64,000 nt of DNA from Hymenopus coronatus (lineage: Eukaryota > Arthropoda > Insecta > Mantodea > Hymenopodidae), in assembly GCA_030762935.1 (NCBI GenBank), contig CM060900.1:110946620-111010619 (forward strand), in the 5' to 3' direction. Positions 22,920 to 34,650 of the stretch are shown one piece after another. The notes beneath the pieces are model-generated. The model worked only from the letters and a program-made list of their open reading frames with translations, was not told the DNA's origin and made no database searches. The translations under genes were made by a program, and so were the position numbers. How positions within the stretch are numbered: position 1 is the stretch's first letter; each line of letters begins with the position of its first letter.

Positions 22920-24560
22920 TACTGCATAGAATGCAGCCACAAACATGCTGCTTAGGGTTATTGCTTTAGAATCCCTTTTACTGTTTATGCTTATGAATAT
23001 GAGAGGTTCTTTACGACCGCGCAGTTTCATAAGAGTACCTACGCAAGCCGTCTATGATAGACAAATTTAATTTGTTCTCTGCAAGGACGCCAAGTGCATC
23101 CATAAGCCGAGAGGTAAAAGAATATTGCATGCTGCAGTTGTATGTTCAATATTTTCTGAACATGCAAGCGTAATTGCATGAATATTGCTAGAGATGATTT
23201 AAAGATTAGTATCACGAATACTAGAATGAAGGGACCTTAATTGCGCCGTTATATCATATTTTATTCTCGTGCTTTTTTATTTGTTGTATCCAGGCACCAA
23301 ATCGTGACTATGACCATTAACTCTTTCACTGGTAATGCCGGATGTATTCGTCGAAAAACTGTCGTATTTCAATAGCACAATAAGCTGTCGTGTTTAAATA
23401 ACATATAGTACATAGGGTGTTAGTTGTATGAGTGTACATATTTTCCAGGACGGTAGTCTCAAATATGATGAATAAAATGTGTATATGAAAAATACAGCTA
23501 CCGTGAACGGGAAAGGAGGTAATTTGACTTTAAGAAATACACTAGTTGCCTTGTGTGGCAACAGAGTAGGATTAAAGAGGCGAATATTTTGTTTGCTTCT
23601 GCTATCATACTCTCGTTCACACCTACGACTGCTTACTAATGAGCCCAAATGAGATCTGGGAACAGCCCAGGAAAACTGATTATCTCGCATGTCTAAATAT
23701 GCGTTTCTTGTCTTATTAACTACTGCATGTAAGAAGAAGAGGGGGCCTTCTTTCATGCTTTCCAAGCTGTTTTCCAAAAGCTGAGCTAATGTGCGCGGGA
23801 GTGGGTTGAGTGAAACGATAGTACGCACAAAACATAATTTAGTGTGATGTTTAAATAAAAAAATACTGAAATGCGAATTTTTAACAACTTCCAGGCGCCT
23901 AATTGATAGTAAAAAAAAAGAAAGTCGACATCTTCAGTATCTAAGGAATTTATTAGCAGTCAACAACGTTTGGACAACAAGAACCCTCTGGTATGTTTAC
24001 ATCGAGTATATGCTAAAAATGTACGCAATATATTTAGAATATATTTAAGCAACACATTTTTCCAGCCAATGTTGTTCTACTCTCACTCTCTCTAGAGCTT
24101 CTGCGTTCTGCCCAATCTCTGGACTGTTTCAAACACACGTGTAGGAAGATAATCGATAGTCGCAAACTCATCATGGTACCTTGCTCTTCAAATGTCCCCA
24201 AAAGAGAAATCCAAAGGAGTGTGATCTATAGTATGGTCACCTTGCAGGTGAAAGTATTGATCCAAATAAACCTGTCCACCTATCAGGAAGCGTGTGCATT
24301 ATATGTCGGCGATTGAGGTCCTCTGCTTTCAGGTTGGGGAATCATAGTTCTCGATTCTCGTACTCACTGATCTGCTGCAGTAAATTACCTTTAATTTGGA
24401 ATTCTCTTGTTATAATCTAGCAAAGTAATATTTTAATGCCAATACATGGGAAGGAAGAAAGAAAGGAATAGTGAAAGTGACGCGGAGCACCCTTTGACCG
24501 CTGATTGGCGGAACGAAGTCCATGGCGTTTTCTTTTATTTTCTATCCTACAATGACCGCC
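22920..24560. other. Unassigned stretch
   Basis: No transposon family was recognised. The minus-strand frame 23394-23828 (144 codons) is the longest here but shows no motif, signal peptide or compositional sign of coding. Confidence 0.4.
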
Positions 24561-24564
24561 TCTA

Positions 24565-24825
24565 AGAAGCACAGCACTCTAAATAGTTTTTAATCACTGT
24601 TCTGCGCAGATTTGTTTCAGAGAAGGAAACACACAAATATCTGTGTTCGTTTCTCTGTATTCTGCACAAACACCACAGATGTGTTCTAGGCTCATCAATT
24701 CTGAAACGAATGCTTATAAGCATAATGATACAGATTAAACATAAGACAGTGTCGTTGTACACTATTAACTTAACGTTGTTATTGTTTAATAATACTTGGG
24801 CTATATTTGTATATTAAGGTAACAG
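24565..24825 (+). repeat. Dispersed repeat shared with 9380-9650
   Basis: Contains CAGCACTCTAAATAG, TTTCTCTGTATTCTGC, ATGTGTTCTAGGCTC and TTGTTATTGTTTAATAATAC in the same order and orientation as the copy at 9380. The class is unknown. Confidence 0.65.
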
Positions 24826-24829
24826 CTAT

Positions 24830-25285
24830 ACTGGACACGGACGGAAGAGACTCGTCAATGTACCTAGGTGGTTATTGTGCCTATGACCCATAAGGGGCGC
24901 GCCCAAATGGGAGGGACGGGGTGAGAGGATACACTAGGTGGCCGGAACCGTGAGCGATGGCACAGCAATGATAAGGTCCCCACGGTTTCAGATCGAGGCA
25001 CCCCGACTGTCTAACAGGCAGACTGGGGACCCCACCCCTCATAGGGGCCAACACCCCTGCCAGGAGCGGTTCTCATCCAGACAAACAGCTGAAGTGCGGG
25101 AACTGCTATAACTCATAGCAGCTCAGGATGGTGTCTTCAGTATATTTACTATCTATATTAAATACAACGCTCAGCGATAATATCCCAGCGTGTACATAGT
25201 ATATAACATTGCTACTCATGAGGGCACGTTTTCTGAGAGCTAGTAAGCCTTGTTGATGTGTTGGAATTTGAGCCGTAATCTTTCT
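24830..25285. other. Unassigned, locally GC-richer stretch
   Basis: At 24930-25140 the sequence is GC-richer with small internal inverted words (CTGTCTAACAGGCAG, GCTATAACTCATAGC). It may be part of an unrecognised repeat. Confidence 0.35.
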
Positions 25286-25287
25286 AA

Positions 25288-25580
25288 TATGGCGGCGCCG
25301 TGGCTGAGTGGTTAGAACGCTCGCCTACCATCTAGGCGGCCAGGACTCGATCCCAAGCGCCCGCATGTGGGATTTGTGGTGGACAAATCAGCTTATGGGT
25401 GGGTTTCCCCCGGATCCTCCGGTTTCATTCCACCTTTTGTATCATACTCTTCGCTTGCATTTCATATCTACTTCCTCACGCTCTTGCCTGTCCAGGAGCC
25501 AACCACTCGTTCCAGGTTATTCATTCTGTGGTTACGTGCCGTTGTTTCCCCGATAGGCCTCTAGCACCTAAGCATCCGCT
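25288..25580 (+). mobile_element. SINE family S1, long-tail subfamily (S1b)
   Basis: The head (GCGCCGTGGCTGAGTGGTTA, GACTCGATCCC) and first body block match S1. The 3' part differs: TACTTCCTCACGCTCTTGCC, a GTGCCGTTGTTTCCCCGATA block and AGGCCTCTAG. The same alternative 3' part is in the copy at 32000-32316. The end lies close to the resumption of Element A-like sequence. Confidence 0.85.
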
Positions 25581-25625
25581 TGTAAGTCCAGGTTTCATCC
25601 GGTTTTCTTTACTCCCGGGAGTGAA

Positions 25626-25841
25626 AATTTCAGTTATTTCACATAGCGACGAAATTTTAAAATATTTGACTATTGCCTTTGCCTAGTGTATTCCCTTAGT
25701 TCCCTTCTACTTACAAGGAAAGGCAATAAGACCATTTCTGCTAATGCTTATCTTGATTAGCATGATCTAGATAAAAGAAATATATTTTCTAAGGGAATAT
25801 GGCTTATGGAAGGCCATTTGAATGGAACACATCAGATTTTT
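25626..25841 (+). mobile_element. Element A copy, 3' quarter only
   Basis: TTATTTCACATAGCGACGAA through ACTTACAAGGAAAGGCAATA and GATTAGCATGATC to AATGGAACACATCAGATTTT. The 5' three-quarters are absent. Confidence 0.85.
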
Positions 25842-26346
25842 AGAAAATGTTGTGCCCGTATGTGTCTGTGTATAACATAACCTCGGTTAGATACGTTCAG
25901 TGATGCGAAACAAAAATTTTCGACAGAATCTGTCACACCCATGCTACCGTTTACTGATTACTCCGTGAGAAAGCGGTTAACTGTCTATGCGTGGAAGCGT
26001 CGAGTAAATGCTTGTTTGCAAGAGCGAATTGAAAACTTATTTTGTAACCAATTTTGAAACTAAATGAAGACATTTGTTACTATACTTACAAGTATTGCAC
26101 TAAAATAAGGTACGAAGTAGGAAAACACATTTTTTCTGAAAATTACAGATGGGAAACAGATCCAGTATTAGAATCTCAATATAAATAAAAATCTGTACCT
26201 CACTTTGTGTTTTCCCGAATTAGCTCACTAAGAGCCAAATGTGAGATATTAGAAATGGACGCAGAGAAAGGCACTTGTTGAAAGCATGAATCCCAAAGTT
26301 AAAGACAGTAGAATATGAATTAAAGTTTGCTGCCGTATTACTTTTT

Positions 26347-27281
26347 ACTTTCTCTACACGTTCTATGTACATCGTGTATAGAGAAGGTATTGTATTGTAC
26401 CCAAAATTTGATAACGAAATTTCATCGGAAATAAAGGTTTTAAGACCCCTGAATACAAAGAGGGCATTTTTAGATAACGTCCGTGAGTGTGTTTGTGGGC
26501 AGCATAGATCAAAAACGAAAATTCCGTTAAATACCAAACTTGTTATTTAAGTACCTTCCAAGGATGCAACACTAAGATTTTCAAGAAAACCCCCCACACC
26601 CAACTACCGTATACATGGACAATTTTTCGAAAATTTTGATTTTCTCAAAAATAGCTCTAATGACTTCGATTAAAATATGGTTTATTTACCTTCCAAGGAT
26701 GCAACACTAAGATTTTCAAGAAAACCCCCCACACCCAACTACCGTATACATGGACAATTTTTCGAAAACTTTGATTTTCTCAAAAATAGCTCTAATGACT
26801 TCGATTAAAATATGGTTTATTTACACGAAAAATAAAATGTAAAGCTTGACTTTTCTGGGAGTAGCCTCTGAAGGCCTCTTTATTCTTGATGAATTTTGCG
26901 GAATTTATAGAGCTCTTAAAACACGCAATTTATATTATTTACTTTTTTCGTGGAGTTGACTGTTTTCTTTTTAGATATTCCTTGTTATTGTTTTCAGTTT
27001 TAAAATACTTAATATGTTTCTCATACGGGAATTTGTCAACTCCTGGCCATACAAACAAAGGAATTCCAATCACATAGCAATCAGCTTTTCTAAGATTCGA
27101 CTATCGCTTTAATCTACGATACTCCCTTATTTCCCTCCTACTTACAAGGAAGCAAGTAATAAGACCATTTCTGCTGATTTTATCTCGGTTAGCGTGAAAT
27201 AGATAGAAGAATAACCTTTTTGACAATGATTTGTTACAGAGATGTAGAGAAAGACATGTGAGTGAAACACATCAGATTTTT
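26347..27281 (+). mobile_element. Element A copy, full length (reference forward copy)
   Basis: From ACTTTCTCTACACGTTCTAT to AACACATCAGATTTTT. Ordered landmarks: terminal hairpin, the GATAACGAAATTTCATCGG block, the GGGCAGCATAGATCAAAAAC block, the repeated GATTTTCTCAAAAATAGC block, GGGAGTAGCCTCTGAAGGCC, AATTCCAATCACATAGCAAT, ACTTACAAGGAAGCAAGTAA and the terminal GATGTAGAGAAAG. No frame longer than about 60 codons is open. It carries an internal 135-bp tandem duplication. Confidence 0.92.
26553..26822 (+). repeat. 135-bp tandem duplication inside Element A
   Basis: Unit 26553-26687 is repeated at 26688-26822. One clear difference was seen (TTTTGAT against CTTTGAT), so the duplication is much younger than the element copy. 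Confidence 0.92.
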
Positions 27282-27571
27282 CTAAACTGGGCTCCATTGT
27301 GGCAAATGAACTTGATCATTTAGGTCATATTTTGTTTGAGTCTTCAAGGCTAATTACTAAATTAAGTATCGATAATTTAAATGGTACATTTAAAACTAAT
27401 TATATTTACTCTGCTTTGCTTCTTTGTTGCAAAGAACTTTCCACCATTGTTGAATGCTAAGCCAGGGTGGTAACAGTACCAAATTAGATGCAGTATGGAA
27501 TGGAAAGCAAAAAGTTGAAAAGTGCTTTCAATGCCTTGCGGTAGTGACATTCAATGCCAACAGCAAGAGAG

Positions 27572-27614
<43 letters not shown>

Positions 27615-28485
27615 ACTTAATTGTAACAGACAGGGCAACTACAAAAAAACAAACTTGTATGTTGCAGCGCGGTGAAGTCTGATGTAATATTTATTTTTGT
27701 TGATAATATTGATTTTAAATGAAAGACTTTGAATGTGGAAATAAAGGATTTTGACATAACATTACTTTGGTTACCTGTTAATTTTCATTTTACTCGTTAA
27801 TTCTATCCGAAAGATAACTCGAAATTAATACAAATTAATGGTAAAATATTCAACACAAAATACCACTAATTAAAAGTATTAATGCAAAGTTGTAAATTAA
27901 TTGTCCACAGAAAATGTTGCCTCTGCTTGTGATATATGTTGGGTAAGAGCAATGTTATTGCCTTGTTTAAAAATTCACTCTAGCGGCGTTATTTAAATAC
28001 TACTTTCTATTTTGTAAATTTATGGATCTATTAATGTACCAAAATAATGTATTATTAAAAATATCCACATAAAACTAAGGATTTTAAGGTAAAGGAGTTT
28101 GCAAATTATCTATTATATACTATTTTTATTCAACCGTAATTATCACAGAACAATTAATACTTTTTGCACATGATTCTAGATACTTCAAAAGTTAATAATT
28201 TGTTTATCAAATGGGGGAATTATTTTAAAAAGTATATCATCATATTATTTAATGCGTATTTGAGAAATAGTACATAAATTTTTAAACAAATTAGTCAAAC
28301 CTTGCATTTTATGGAGCACATTTAGTATGAGGGAAAAATGTTCAAAAACGTTTTAAAGTTCGGCGCGTCTATCAATAAGCATGTGTCTTTACGTTTATAG
28401 TTTCAGTGAATTTGTGGTTTAAATGCACCAAGCGGAAAAATGTTTTCATAACCTTTCGAATTTGTATTATTAAGTTTGAAAATAT
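27282..28485. other. AT-rich stretch with CT microsatellite
   Basis: Only the (TC)n tract at 27574-27613 is notable. Long AT-rich sequence without coding signs follows. Confidence 0.5.
27574..27613. repeat. (TC)n microsatellite
   Basis: About 20 CT units in an otherwise AT-rich stretch. Confidence 0.95.
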
Positions 28486-28489
28486 ACAT

Positions 28490-28605
28490 ATTTTAATTTT
28501 TTTAGTTTTTGAGCAAATTTCACAAATGCACTACCTGGATCCAATTCTTTTAACAACTTGAAGACTGAGAGAGTAAAATAAAGAATACCAGTATTGAAAG
28601 CCTTT
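28490..28605 (+). repeat. Flanking direct repeat, left copy
   Basis: GCAAATTTCACAAATGCACT, AACAACTTGAAGACTGAGAG and GTATTGAAAGCCTTTAAAAA recur with substitutions at 30350-30475. The two copies bracket exactly the two tandem Element A copies. Confidence 0.75.
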
Positions 28606-29518
28606 AAAAATCTGATAAGTTCCATTCACATGACTTTCCCTCTATATCTCTGTAAGATGTTATCTTTAAACAGTATTCTTTCATCTATTATGCTAATCAA
28701 GATAAACGTTAGCAGAATTGGTCTTATTTCTTGCTCCCTTGTAAGCAGAGTAACATAAGGGAATGTACTAGGCTAAACAAATTGTAAAATCTTTTAAAAA
28801 CTGGTTGCTGTGTGATTGAAATTCCCTTGTTTTTATGGCTAGGAGTTGACAAATTCTCATGTGAGAAAAGTATAAGTATTTCAAAGCTGAAATCAGTAAC
28901 AAGGAATATCCCAGAAACGGCCAGCTCTACATATTAAATTAAAAAAAAAAAAAAAAAAAACGTATGTGGCACAGATTGTATGCTTTAACGGAGATCTACA
29001 TTTTTATGTTTTAAGTTCTTGTCTATCTCTTACGGTTTATCAGTTATGCAAACTTCAGCAAAATTCATCCAAAATAGAGGTCTTCAGAGGCTATTCCCAG
29101 AAAAATCAAGGTTATTCAATTTCATTTACCATGTTTATATACAATATTTTAATCAAAATCGTTAGACCCATTTTGAGAAAAACAAAATTTTCGAAAAATT
29201 GTCCATGTAAATATTTGGCATTTTCTTGAAAATCTTCTTGTCGTATCCTTGGGAGACTAAACTTAACGCCATGTTTGATATTTAATAGACTTCGTTTTTG
29301 AGTTATATTGTCCACAGACACACACACACGCACACACACACTCACACTCATAGACAGATGCATACACACTGAGATTTTCCTAAAAATGTTTTTTTTTTGC
29401 TCAGGGGTCTCAAAACATATATTTCCGATGAAACCTCGGTATCGAGCTTTTGGGTGGAAAAAAATACCTTCCTTCTCTGTCTACCATGTGCGTTTTACAC
29501 ATGCGCTAGAGAAAGCAC
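28606..29518 (-). mobile_element. Element A copy, full length
   Basis: In reverse orientation from AAAAATCTGATAAGTTCC to TGCGCTAGAGAAAG. It contains a 20-base A run at 28941-28960 and the internal CA microsatellite near 29310-29350. It is joined directly to the next copy. Confidence 0.9.
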
Positions 29519-29879
29519 AAATCTGATGTTTGCCACTCATATGACTTTCTCTAGCTGTTCCACAAACAAATTTTCTTATAAAAAATTATTATTTTATATA
29601 TATCATGCTAATCGAGATAAATATTACCCAGATTGGTCTTATTACTTGCTTCTTTGTAAGTAGAAGAGCAAATAAGGGAATACATAGGCTAAAGCGGTAG
29701 TATGCTCTTTTAAAAGCTGGTCGCTATGTGAAACAATTGAAATTCGGTTCTCTTTGATTACTAGGAGTGAACAAAAGATATCTTCCCGTTTGAGAAAAAT
29801 TTACGTAGCTAAAAACTGAAATCCATAACTGAAGAGGTCTTAAGAGGCTATTCCCATAAAATTCAGGATATACATTTTA

Positions 29880-30161
29880 TTTGTCATATACATATAAGTA
29901 ATATACATTATTTTAATAGAAATCGTTACAGCTATTTTTGAGAAAATAAACATTTTCGAAAATATTTCAATGAAAAGGTAGTTTGGGTTGGTATTTAAGT
30001 TTAGTATTTCCAAGGACGAGACGAGAAGTTTTACATGAAAATCCCCCCAACCCAAACTACCTTTTACATTGAAATATTTTCGAAAATTTTTATTTTCTCA
30101 AAAATGGTTCTAACGATCTCTATTAAAATGCCATATATTACTTATATGTATATGACAAATA
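29880..30161. repeat. Inverted duplication inside Element A
   Basis: The arm at 29880-29990 and the arm at 30048-30161 are complementary, with a 57-base spacer. Both share private variants such as GAAAATATTTCAATG, absent from other copies, so one arm was copied from the other in place. Confidence 0.88.
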
Positions 30162-30182
30162 ATATATATGGATTCAAGGGGC

Positions 30183-30300
30183 CTCAAATCATATCTTTCC
30201 GGGAAATCTCGTATGAATTTTTGGTTGGAATACAATACCTTCTCAAATCATATATTTCCGGTGAAATCTCGTATGAATTTTTGGGTGGAATACAATTAGT
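30183..30300. repeat. 59-bp tandem duplication inside Element A
   Basis: CTCAAATCATATCTTTCCGG at 30183 recurs as CTCAAATCATATATTTCCGG at 30242, and both continue with AATCTCGTATGAATTTTTGG. Confidence 0.88.
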
Positions 30301-30349
30301 TCTCTATCTACTATGTACTCTGTACATATGCGCTAGAGAAAGTAAAGTA

Positions 30350-30475
30350 TATATATTTAATTTTTTTAATATTTTGATGAAATTTCACATATGCGTTGCC
30401 TGAATTTAACTCTTTAAATAACTTGAAAACTGAGAGAGTACGGATAAAGAATATCTGTGTTGAAAGCCTTTAAAA
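30350..30475 (+). repeat. Flanking direct repeat, right copy
   Basis: AAATTTCACATATGCGTTGC, AATAACTTGAAAACTGAGAG and GTTGAAAGCCTTTAAAAATG match the segment at 28490-28605. Confidence 0.75.
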
Positions 30476-30825
30476 ATGCACAGATTCGAAAATCCATACG
30501 TACCCCTGCTGCAACCGGCAATGTGCGCCAGAACCCACTATTGATTTCGTTCTTGAACATTCGCCTGGGAAATCGTCACAAATTTGAACGTTAATCAGTC
30601 TTCGGCTTGGGAACTGTGCATTCCAGCTGCATCACCTCCAGCTTAATCAAGAATTCAGATGGATCGACTGCCTGTACGAATCACATTAGCCCAGTAGCTT
30701 TTATGCTGCAAATTTCTCAAGTTCCAGAATAAGCCTTAATTACAAAGTGCTCGGTTACCCTCAGATGACGCAACAGAAATAATAACAGCAAACTAAATTA
30801 GTATATTTCGTTTACCATAATTATA
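30476..30825. other. Unassigned stretch between Element A copies
   Basis: No repeat or coding region recognised. Confidence 0.4.
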
Positions 30826-30830
30826 TAATT

Positions 30831-31692
30831 ACTTTCTCTACACGTACTATGCATATAATATGTAGAGAATTTACTGCATTCCAACAATAAAGTCCATGTC
30901 GAAATTTCACCGGAAATATATGTTTGGAGGTCCAAAAATATTAAGAAAACAAAAGGACTGTGTGTGTGTCTCTGAGGACAGCATACCTCAAACACGAAAA
31001 GACTATTAAATTCCAAATTTGGCATTTAAGTTTAGTATCTTCTAGGGGCGCGACACGAAGCTTATCAAGAGAATCTCCTCACCCCAAACTACGCTTCAGA
31101 TGGAAAGTTGTTTGAAAATGTTGTTTTTTTTCAAAATTACTTCAAGGAGTTTCATTAAAATACTGTATATTAAAGATGTTTACACGACAAATAAAATGTA
31201 TATCTTGTATTTTCTGAAAATAGCGTCTTCATCCTGGATGAATTTTACATAAATGTTAAACCGTAACAGACGAAAACTAACTACACAAAAAATGTAGCTC
31301 TCGTTAAAACATAAAATTTATGTCAAATCCATTTTTTTGTATTTTTTTTGTTTAGAGTTAACGTTTCCATCTCCGAGATGTTGCTTGTTAATTGGTTTCA
31401 ATTTTAAACTACGAAACTTTTATCAAACGGTTGTGCTTTCGTTTCATCTCTTTTGTTTTACACCTAGCAGTGCAAAGCGAACCGAATTTTAATAGTTTCA
31501 CATAGCAATTGGCTTTTCATAAGATATGAATGTCGCTTTAGTGGTGTATGGCCTATTTTCCTTCTACTTAGAAGGAACTAATGCACCAATTACTGCAAAT
31601 GTTTATCTGGATCACAACGATGTAGATAAAGGAATAATCCTTTGCAACAGTAGTATGTAGAGAAAGTGGTGAAAGGAGCACATCAGGTTTTT
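30831..31692 (+). mobile_element. Element A copy, full length
   Basis: From ACTTTCTCTACACGTACTAT to GGAGCACATCAGGTTTTT, all landmarks in order, including GTGTGTGTGTCTCTGAGGAC and TTTACACGACAAATAAAATG. It is diverged by small deletions in the middle. Confidence 0.9.
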
Positions 31693-31914
31693 CACTGCAC
31701 TAGGACCACTCAGATCCGTAGAGTAGGTATACTCAGTCACTAATTAGTGCACTTAATAGATAACGCTGGTCGGCTTGTATTGTTTATATACAGGAGGGCA
31801 AAGGTCAATCGATGGGAGGGCGTGAAAGGGTGCGACCATTTGTGAGGAGAAGGAAAGAGGCCTGCATGGGCTTGCGTCATGCCCTTGGAATCAGGCTTTG
31901 TTCGGGTTTAATTT

Positions 31915-33158
31915 AAAAAATCTGGTGTGTTCCATTCACATAACTTTTCTCTAGCTGCTCGGAATACAAACTATTCTTTGTTTCATAATCGGTACACGTA
32001 TCTAGGACTAACAAGCCTGTCAGAAGCCTGTCGGGGAGCCAAGGGCACGAAACTACAAAATGGAGAACCTGTTACGAGGGGTCGGCCCATAGCCTGGCAT
32101 GAACATGAGGAAGTGGATGATATGAAATGTAAACGAAATTGATGAATGGAAAGACGACGATGGAGCAAATGGTGGAATGAGTGGCGGGGGAAACCGGAGG
32201 ACCCAGAGAAAATCCGCACAGACGCCGTTTCGTTCCACCACGAATCCCACATGGGATCGAACCTTGGCCGCTTAGATGGGAGGCGAGCGGTCTAACCACT
32301 CACCCAAGGCGGCGCCTCAAAATATTCTTACAGAAGATTATTCTTTTATCTACCCCATGCCAATGGAGAGAAATATTAGCATAATTGGTCTTATTACCTG
32401 CTTCCATTTATATACAAGGGAAATTAGCGAATACATTAGCCTAAAGCGATAGCCAAATCTTTTAAAAGCTCGTCGCTATGTGAAACAATTGAGGTTTGGT
32501 TTACTTTGTATGGTCCTGTTTGAGAAAATAACAAGTATTTTAAAGCTCACAACAATAACATGTAATATTTCTGAAACAGTCAGATATACCCCGAAAAAAG
32601 AAGAAAAAAGAACAGCGTATATGAGACAAATTATGCGTTTTAACGAGATCTACATTTTTTGTGTGATAAGTTTTTGTCTATATCTTAGAGTTTACTAGTT
32701 ATGCAACATTCATCAAAATTCATCCAGAATAAAGAAGTCTTCAGAGGTTATTCTCAGAAAATTCAAGACGTGCATTTTATTTGTGATATAAATATATTTA
32801 ACATATCATATTTTAATCAAAATCGTTCTAGCCATTTTTGAGAAAATAAAAATTTTCGAAAAGTTTTGCATGTAAAGGGTAGTTGGGGGTGGGGGTATTT
32901 TCTAGAAAAATATTCCTGTCGCATCCCTGGAAGACACTAAACTTAAACACCTAGTTTGATATTTAACGGATTTATCGTTTTTGAGCTATGGTGTCCATGG
33001 ACACACATACACGGACTTTCTTCTAAAAACGGTTTTTTTCGGACTCAGGGGACCTCTAAACATATATTTCAGGTGAAATCTCGACATCGATTTTTGGACG
33101 GAATAAAATACCTACTCTATCCACAATGTACACCGTACATTATGGGATAGAGAAAGTA
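31915..33158 (-). mobile_element. Element A copy split by a SINE
   Basis: Reverse copy from AATCTGGTGTGTTCCATTC to GATAGAGAAAGTAAA, interrupted by S1b at 32000-32316. Directly after the end the next copy begins with AATCTGATGTGTTCC, giving a head-to-tail junction. Confidence 0.9.
32000..32316 (-). mobile_element. SINE family S1b, full length
   Basis: On the minus strand: GAGTGGTTAGACCGCTCGCC, B box GGTTCGATCCC, GTGGTGGAACGAAACGGCGT, TTTTCTCTGGGTCCTCCGG, and the S1b tail with TTCGTGCCCTTGGCTCCCCG and GACAGGCTTGTTAG. It is inserted in an Element A copy and therefore younger than it. Confidence 0.88.
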
Positions 33159-33957
33159 AAAATCTGATGTGTTCCATTCACATAACTTTCTCTACCTGTT
33201 CCGAAAACAAATTATTCTTATAAAAGATTTTTTTTATCAATACCATGCTAATGGAGATAAATATTAGCAAAAATTGTCTCATTACTTGCTTCGTTTTAAG
33301 CAGAAGAGAATTAAGGGGATATGTTAGGCTAAAGCGATAGTCAAACCCTTTAAGAGTAGATTGCTATATGAACAACTGAAGTTCGGTTTGCTTTGCACGG
33401 CCAGTACTAAAGCATTAAAATAACAAAAAGATGAAGCGAAATGTGACTACTCTTTGAAGAAAAGCTACGTAATTTAAAATTAAAACCAATATAAGGACTA
33501 TCTAGGAAACGGCCAACTCTACAACAAAAGAGTATTTGACATAAATTGTGTGTTTTAACGAGAAATGCATGTTTGTGTAGTTATTTTTTTCTATCTCTTA
33601 CGGTTTACCAATTATTCAAAATTCATCCAGAATAAAGAGGAATTCAGAGGCTATTCCCAGAAATTTCAAGATATACATTTTATTTGTGTTGTAAATACCT
33701 TTAATATACAGTATTTTATTCCAAGGCGCATCCTTGGAAGAGTGAATTTACTTTGATGTTTAACGGACTTTCAGTTTCTGAGCTCTACTGCCCACAGATA
33801 TAAACACACAGACACACATACGGAACATTTTCTAAACATTCCTTTTTTGGATTCAGGGAGTCTCAAAACATGTATTTTCGTTGAAATATCGGTATCGAAT
33901 TTATGGGTGCAATGCAATACCGTCTCTATACACTATGTACATGTAGAGAAAGTAAAA
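33159..33957 (-). mobile_element. Element A copy with internal deletion
   Basis: Starts AATCTGATGTGTTCCATTC and ends ACATGTAGAGAAAGTAAAA. A deletion near 33720 joins the CAGTATTTTATT block directly to CATCCTTGGAAGAG, removing about 110 bases seen in other copies. Confidence 0.9.
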
Positions 33958-34312
33958 ATCAGAACTAAAGAACAATTTGCAAGGGGGAAATATAAGGAGA
34001 AAATAGGGCAAAAGAAAATTAATTCATCAAATTGTTTGGTCTGCGATGTTTAGATGTCTAAAATAGCACAATTATTGCCGCATACAGTACATCACAGGAG
34101 TAATGGTGGTGGTGGTGGTAATAATAAATAGATATTCACTTCAACCAACTGCGGAAAACTGCACAACAGCACATACCTAGAAACTTCACCCCACCTCTCC
34201 CGGTCCACCCACACCCAGGTCATCCTAGGCAGAGCAGTAATAGGAGAGGCATATGGTTAATAAAGCAGTAGGCTGTTAAAATGCTGTTTATTAGGTCTCT
34301 CAGCTAGGAAAA

Positions 34313-34392
34313 GGGTTTCCATGCCGGTAATGGAAATCGAACCCATGTCCCTTCGCACCACAGGTATCAGCGCTTCGTAGACTGGTAATAAT
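34313..34392 (-). mobile_element. tRNA-like SINE head
   Basis: On the minus strand GTCTACGAAGCGCTGATACC is followed by B box GGGTTCGATTTCC and TTACCGGCATGGAAACCC. The layout is like the S2-related head at 46735, but a body was not recognised. Confidence 0.45.
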
Positions 34393-34419
34393 AATAGTAA
34401 TAATAGTAATAGAGCCCGC

Positions 34420-34650
34420 CCGGGTAGAATTGGGATGGTCTGCCTCATATTCAACAGGTCACGAGTTCGAATCTCACTTAGGGTGAGTTACCCGGATAAG
34501 TTTCTTTCGAGGTTTTCGCTTATCCTGAGAAGACGAATGTAGAGTAACTTTAAGCTTCATGGACCACGAGATTATTTGAGCACCATCACACCAATTTTAT
34601 TCGTCGTCCGATATGATCAACCAGGTTAAAGGACGTCAAGGTACTAAATT
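34420..34650 (+). mobile_element. tRNA-derived SINE, single copy of its type here
   Basis: Head GGATGGTCTGCCTCATATTC, B box CGAGTTCGAATCTC, then GGGTGAGTTACCCGGATAAG and TTTTCGCTTATCCTGAGAAG. A long body ends ACCAGGTTAAAGGACGTCAA, with an ATTAATTAATAAATAAA-like tail. No second copy is in the window, so boundaries are estimated. Confidence 0.6.

Larger units (their letters stand above)
29519..30346 (-). mobile_element. Element A copy, full length but rearranged
   Basis: Starts AAATCTGATGTTTGCCACTC directly after the previous copy's GAGAAAGCAC end and finishes CGCTAGAGAAAGTAAA. The centre has been rearranged into an inverted duplication (29880-29990 and 30048-30161), and a 59-bp tandem duplication lies near the end. 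Confidence 0.9.

Noticed and set aside
22669..22929. ORF with long Phe/Leu/Ile runs
   Set aside because: Translation of the TTC/TTA microsatellite.
23394..23828. 144-codon minus-strand ORF
   Set aside because: No motif, no compositional signature and no splice or promoter context; length alone is not convincing in 64 kb.
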